The notes under the pieces are model-generated. The model was not told the origin of the DNA. It made no database searches and saw nothing but the letters and a program-made list of their open reading frames with translations. Positions 62,237 through 64,000 of a stretch of DNA of 64,000 nt are shown here, in pieces. A program made the position numbers and the translations under genes. This stretch comes from Bacillota bacterium (lineage in GTDB: Bacteria; Bacillota; Clostridia; Lachnospirales; Lachnospiraceae), in NCBI GenBank assembly GCA_023414875.1, contig JAEZMV010000014.1, positions 19,964-83,963 of the forward strand. The letters run 5' to 3'. Numbering within the stretch: the stretch's first letter is position 1; the number at the start of each line of letters is the position of its first letter.

Positions 62237-62270
62237 AAAATCCCTTTAAGACTAATCCTAAAGGGATTTC
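62237..62270 (-). terminator. Intrinsic terminator of the Asn/Ser-rich gene
   Basis: AAATCCCTTTA and TAAAGGGATTT pair around a short loop, with TTTTTT following on the minus strand, about 18 bases after the stop of the 99-aa gene. Confidence 0.85.
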
Positions 62271-62288
62271 ATTCAGTAAACGTATTTT

Positions 62289-62588
62289 TTAATAATTATT
62301 GTCTAAATCTTCTAAATCTCTAAAATTATTTCTGCTTGAACCAGCATTTCTGGATGTGCTGCCTGCATCATCCCTGGATGAATCCTCGCATCTACTTCCG
62401 GATGCTGCATTGCGGCTTGATCCAGTTGTATAGTTTTTGCTTGTATTGGCATTTCTACCTGTTGTATAAGATCCTGTATTGTTGCTTGTTCCAGCATTAT
62501 TACTTGTGTTTGCATTATTGCTTGTTCCAGCGTTATTTCTTACGTTAGATGTTTGACTGTTTCTAGAATTATTATTACTTGTTGTCAT
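62289..62588 (-). CDS. Small Asn/Ser/Thr-rich low-complexity protein
   Basis: A 99-aa protein made almost only of Asn, Ser, Thr, Gly, Ala and Arg, with NAGTSNN-type repeats and one cysteine (residue about 67). No fold or transmembrane segment is apparent. It ends with an acidic tail (DLEDLDNNY). A strong AGGAGG lies 6 bases before the ATG, and a terminator follows the stop, so it is likely expressed. It resembles hydrophilic spore or desiccation proteins in composition, but that is only resemblance. Confidence 0.75.
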   Translation of the reverse strand: MTTSNNNSRNSQTSNVRNNAGTSNNANTSNNAGTSNNTGSYTTGRNANTSKNYTTGSSRNAASGSRCEDSSRDDAGSTSRNAGSSRNNFRDLEDLDNNY

Positions 62589-62819
62589 AATGGCCTCCTA
62601 TAGATGAGTTTAATTTGATATTGCATCATTTATTATCTTCTCTTTCACTTTAAATATTCATCTCTACAAACCAAGTTCTGAATTAACTATCATTTCAAAT
62701 TAATGTTTCATTTTTTACTACTTATGGATAACCTTTCTATTACAATCTTTAAAACTGTTAAAAATATCTAGTTTTCTATTTAAAATTAGTGTAAGGTTAT
62801 AAAATTTCACGAATTATTA
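62589..62819. other. AT-rich intergenic region
   Basis: No gene seen. It should contain the promoter of the 99-aa gene (minus). It leads to the sRNA promoter at 62820. Confidence 0.5.
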
Positions 62820-62848
62820 TTGCATAATGAATTTATCTGTATTATAAT
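62820..62848 (+). promoter_or_regulatory. Near-consensus promoter of the sRNA candidate
   Basis: TTGCAT (62820-62825), 17-bp spacer, TATAAT (62843-62848). No protein start follows within its expected transcript. Confidence 0.75.
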
Positions 62849-62854
62849 AATACA

Positions 62855-62953
62855 GTGCTAAGGAGATAATCCTATAGTACGTTATAACCCCTTATTAATT
62901 ATTTATACTCCCCTCATCGAAAAGACCGCCTGGCTCCCCCTGGCGGTCTTTTC
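62855..62953 (+). ncRNA. Candidate C-rich small regulatory RNA
   Basis: About 100 nt from a near-consensus promoter to a GC-rich terminator (AAAAGACCGCC/GGCGGTCTTTT, 62921-62952). The transcript has a small 5' hairpin (AGGA/TCCT, near 62870-62882), single-stranded AACCCC and ACTCCCCTC, and the terminator loop holds GGCTCCCCC. C-rich UCCC loops are typical of Firmicute sRNAs that bind Shine-Dalgarno sites (RsaE/RoxS type). No start codon with a ribosome site is present, though AAGGAG occurs. It lies between two minus-strand genes. Homologues were not searched. Confidence 0.55.
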
Positions 62954-63060
62954 ACATATCTCTTTATTGATCGAGCATAGCTTGCTTTCGCTCAACCGTT
63001 TATTCCTGCGATCTTTCCTTAACTTCACCATATATAGTTGTATCAACTGTGAAAACGACC
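62954..63060. other. Short intergenic region
   Basis: Nothing recognised; the sRNA terminator may also end the DUF1700-like gene transcribed towards it. Confidence 0.5.
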
Positions 63061-63519
63061 TTATCGCTTCCTAAACATCGCAATTAAAAACAGAACTAGT
63101 AGGATAGGGACACCGAATGCAAACAGTATTCCTAATAAGATTCTTGCTATAAATGCTATTACAATTACTACAACCAATATTACTAATGCTATTATAAGTT
63201 TGTGGTACCAGGAAAATCCGTTAATAAAAATATTACGATGTCGTTCAGATTTCTTCTCATTGTAGTTTTCTTGTTCCTGCGTTCGATAGGTTGAGTATCT
63301 GTTATTATCTCCGAACCGACCTTTATGGGCAGCTTTCTCTGTCTCTATGATCGTTTTAGCGATAAGGCGAGGATCTCCAATCTCGTTGATTGCTTCTTCC
63401 TCTGAAGGTTGTGAGCTTATATATTGGTTATAATAACTTATGTTTTTGTCTATCACATCTCGGCTTACTTCGCCGGCTAAGGAATTTTTTAAAATATCTA
63501 GAAAATCACTTTTTTTCAA
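63061..63519 (-). CDS. HAAS/DUF1700-like membrane protein
   Basis: A 152-aa protein. The N-terminal about 60 residues form the HAAS domain (FLDILKNSLAGEVSRDVIDK onward, with AINEIGDPRLIAKTII), often next to PadR regulators. A charged linker and two hydrophobic segments (about 105-125 and 128-148) follow. The start is TTG at 63519, with AAGGAGG 9 bases upstream; the longer frame from 63558 lacks a site. No padR gene is adjacent. Confidence 0.8.
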   Translation of the reverse strand: MKKSDFLDILKNSLAGEVSRDVIDKNISYYNQYISSQPSEEEAINEIGDPRLIAKTIIETEKAAHKGRFGDNNRYSTYRTQEQENYNEKKSERHRNIFINGFSWYHKLIIALVILVVVIVIAFIARILLGILFAFGVPILLVLFLIAMFRKR

Positions 63520-63639
63520 TTTTCTCTGCCTCCTTTTGTAACATTCTAGCATATACATTATAATACGTAAATGAGTAAGAAATTAATATTGGATTAATTT
63601 TGATGTTCAAAGAGTAATTGTTTACCGCGTTCCATATTA

Positions 63640-63708
63640 AAATAGCTCTTCATCCAGTGTTTGAGGGAGATTAAATGAATCTCACCCCAACACTCTGTAC
63701 AAAGAGCC
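63640..63708 (-). terminator. Terminator of the right-hand tRNA cluster
   Basis: On the minus strand an outer stem (GCTCTT/AAGAGC) encloses AGTGTT-GGG-GAGATT paired with AATCTC-CCC-AACACT, followed by TATTTTAATAT. It lies about 50 bases after tRNA-Arg. Confidence 0.7.
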
Positions 63709-63753
63709 AAAAAAATGTGCATCATATACTTATGTATATAATGCACCTTATGA

Positions 63754-63827
63754 CGTGTGCTAGAAGATTCGAACTCCCGACCTTCTGGTCCGTAGCCAGA
63801 CGCTCTATCCAGCTGAGCTAAGCACAC
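63754..63827 (-). tRNA. tRNA-Arg (anticodon ACG)
   Basis: 74 nt. Acceptor GTGTGCT/AGCACAC, anticodon stem TCTGG/CCAGA with loop CTACGGA giving ACG (read as ICG), T-arm GGGAGTTCGAATCTT. Discriminator G. Last gene of its cluster. Confidence 0.95.
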
Positions 63828-63854
63828 CTGTTATTACTGTTAAAAGAAAAACAG

Positions 63855-63882
63855 CATTATTCTATATGTTATTATAGAATAA
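63855..63882. other. Short AT-rich hairpin between two tRNAs
   Basis: ATTATTCTAT and ATAGAATAAT pair perfectly around an 8-base loop, in the 55-base gap between tRNA-Arg and tRNA-Leu. It could be a processing signal. Confidence 0.5.
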
Positions 63883-63968
63883 TGCCGGCGACCGGAATCG
63901 AACCGGTACGGGAGATTAGTCCCGCAGGATTTTAAGTCCTGTGCGTCTGCCAGTTCCGCCACGCCGGC
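63883..63968 (-). tRNA. tRNA-Leu (anticodon TAA)
   Basis: 86 nt. Acceptor GCCGGCG/CGCCGGC, anticodon stem CAGGA/TCCTG with loop CTTAAAA giving TAA, long variable arm (CGGGACTAATCTCCCG), T-arm CGGTTCGATTCCG. Confidence 0.95.
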
Positions 63969-63973
63969 ACAAA

Positions 63974-64000
63974 TGGGACCTATAGGGCTCGAACCTATGA
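63974..64000 (-). tRNA. Partial tRNA (3' end only)
   Basis: The last 27 bases are the T-arm and acceptor 3' strand of another minus-strand tRNA (CATAGGTTCGAGCCCTATAG, then GTCCCA). The anticodon is off the window, so the amino acid is not known. Confidence 0.85.

Noticed and set aside
63594..63827. Small frame across tRNA-Arg
   Set aside because: It starts in the tRNA and has no ribosome site.

Overview
The window looks like a chromosomal segment of an AT-rich, spore-forming member of the Lachnospiraceae (Clostridium cluster XIVa, close to Lachnoclostridium phytofermentans-type plant degraders). The reasons are an alpha/beta-type small acid-soluble spore protein, a SigI/RsgI pair, a cytosolic cellobiose phosphorylase, DUF4364 and TIGR01212 proteins, and the rho-rpmE-DUF1385-prmC-prfA gene order typical of these clostridia. 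Most of the content is housekeeping; no phage, CRISPR array or complete insertion sequence is visible. The taxonomic placement is inferred from protein families, not from a marker-gene search. Layout: 1-4.3 kb is an oligopeptide-type ABC importer (binding protein, two permeases, start of an ATPase) on the minus strand. 4.4-4.7 kb is a 272-bp MITE-like palindromic element with a 9-bp target duplication. 4.9-7.8 kb has an AraC/GyrI-like regulator and two tandem CPBP membrane proteases. 8.0-8.2 kb holds a cloverleaf-like structured RNA candidate just 3' of cellobiose phosphorylase (8.25-10.7 kb). 10.9-13.8 kb has two plus-strand membrane-anchored proteins of unknown function. 13.8-18.6 kb carries asd, a tRNA-dihydrouridine synthase, coaX, two small unknowns and argF. 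19-22.6 kb carries an LTA-synthase-like sulfatase and an NfeD/SPFH pair. 22.9-24.4 kb is a DUF4956/VTC pair. 24.5-30.8 kb holds a SpoU methyltransferase, prfA, prmC, DUF1385, rpmE and rho. 31-34.9 kb has a GNAT protein, malic enzyme, a radical-SAM protein and DUF4364. 35-39.2 kb is the protein quality-control block engB-clpX-clpP-tig, followed by glmM and a SASP gene. 41.8-44.3 kb is ddl-murF, then an AGCS symporter and a DJ-1 protein. 46.5-50.5 kb has a proline/cysteine-rich choice-of-anchor A protein divergent from sigI-rsgI. 50.8-55.1 kb is a potassium-transport block (two KtrA-like subunits, a CorC-type protein, KtrB). 55.4-56.6 kb is a seven-gene tRNA operon (Pro, Gly, Arg, His, Gln, Lys, Leu in transcription order). 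56.9-62.2 kb has a phosphoesterase, rdgB, an amidase, a hydrolase, a THUMP methyltransferase and a rhodanese protein. 62.3-64 kb has small proteins, a candidate sRNA and the end of a second tRNA cluster. The most unusual content is between the genes: two MITE-like elements, a cloverleaf-like RNA, a candidate C-rich sRNA with a near-consensus promoter and strong terminator, tandem arrays with 20-, 24- and about 57-bp units next to genes, a dispersed hairpin family with a TTCCAGTG core, and a trigger-factor leader with three consecutive Shine-Dalgarno/anti-Shine-Dalgarno hairpins. Taken together, the genes give peptide import, cellobiose use by phosphorolysis, peptidoglycan precursor synthesis (ddl, murF, glmM), envelope modification and stress sensing (SigI/RsgI, LTA synthase-like, SPFH/NfeD), K+ homeostasis and core translation and proteolysis.
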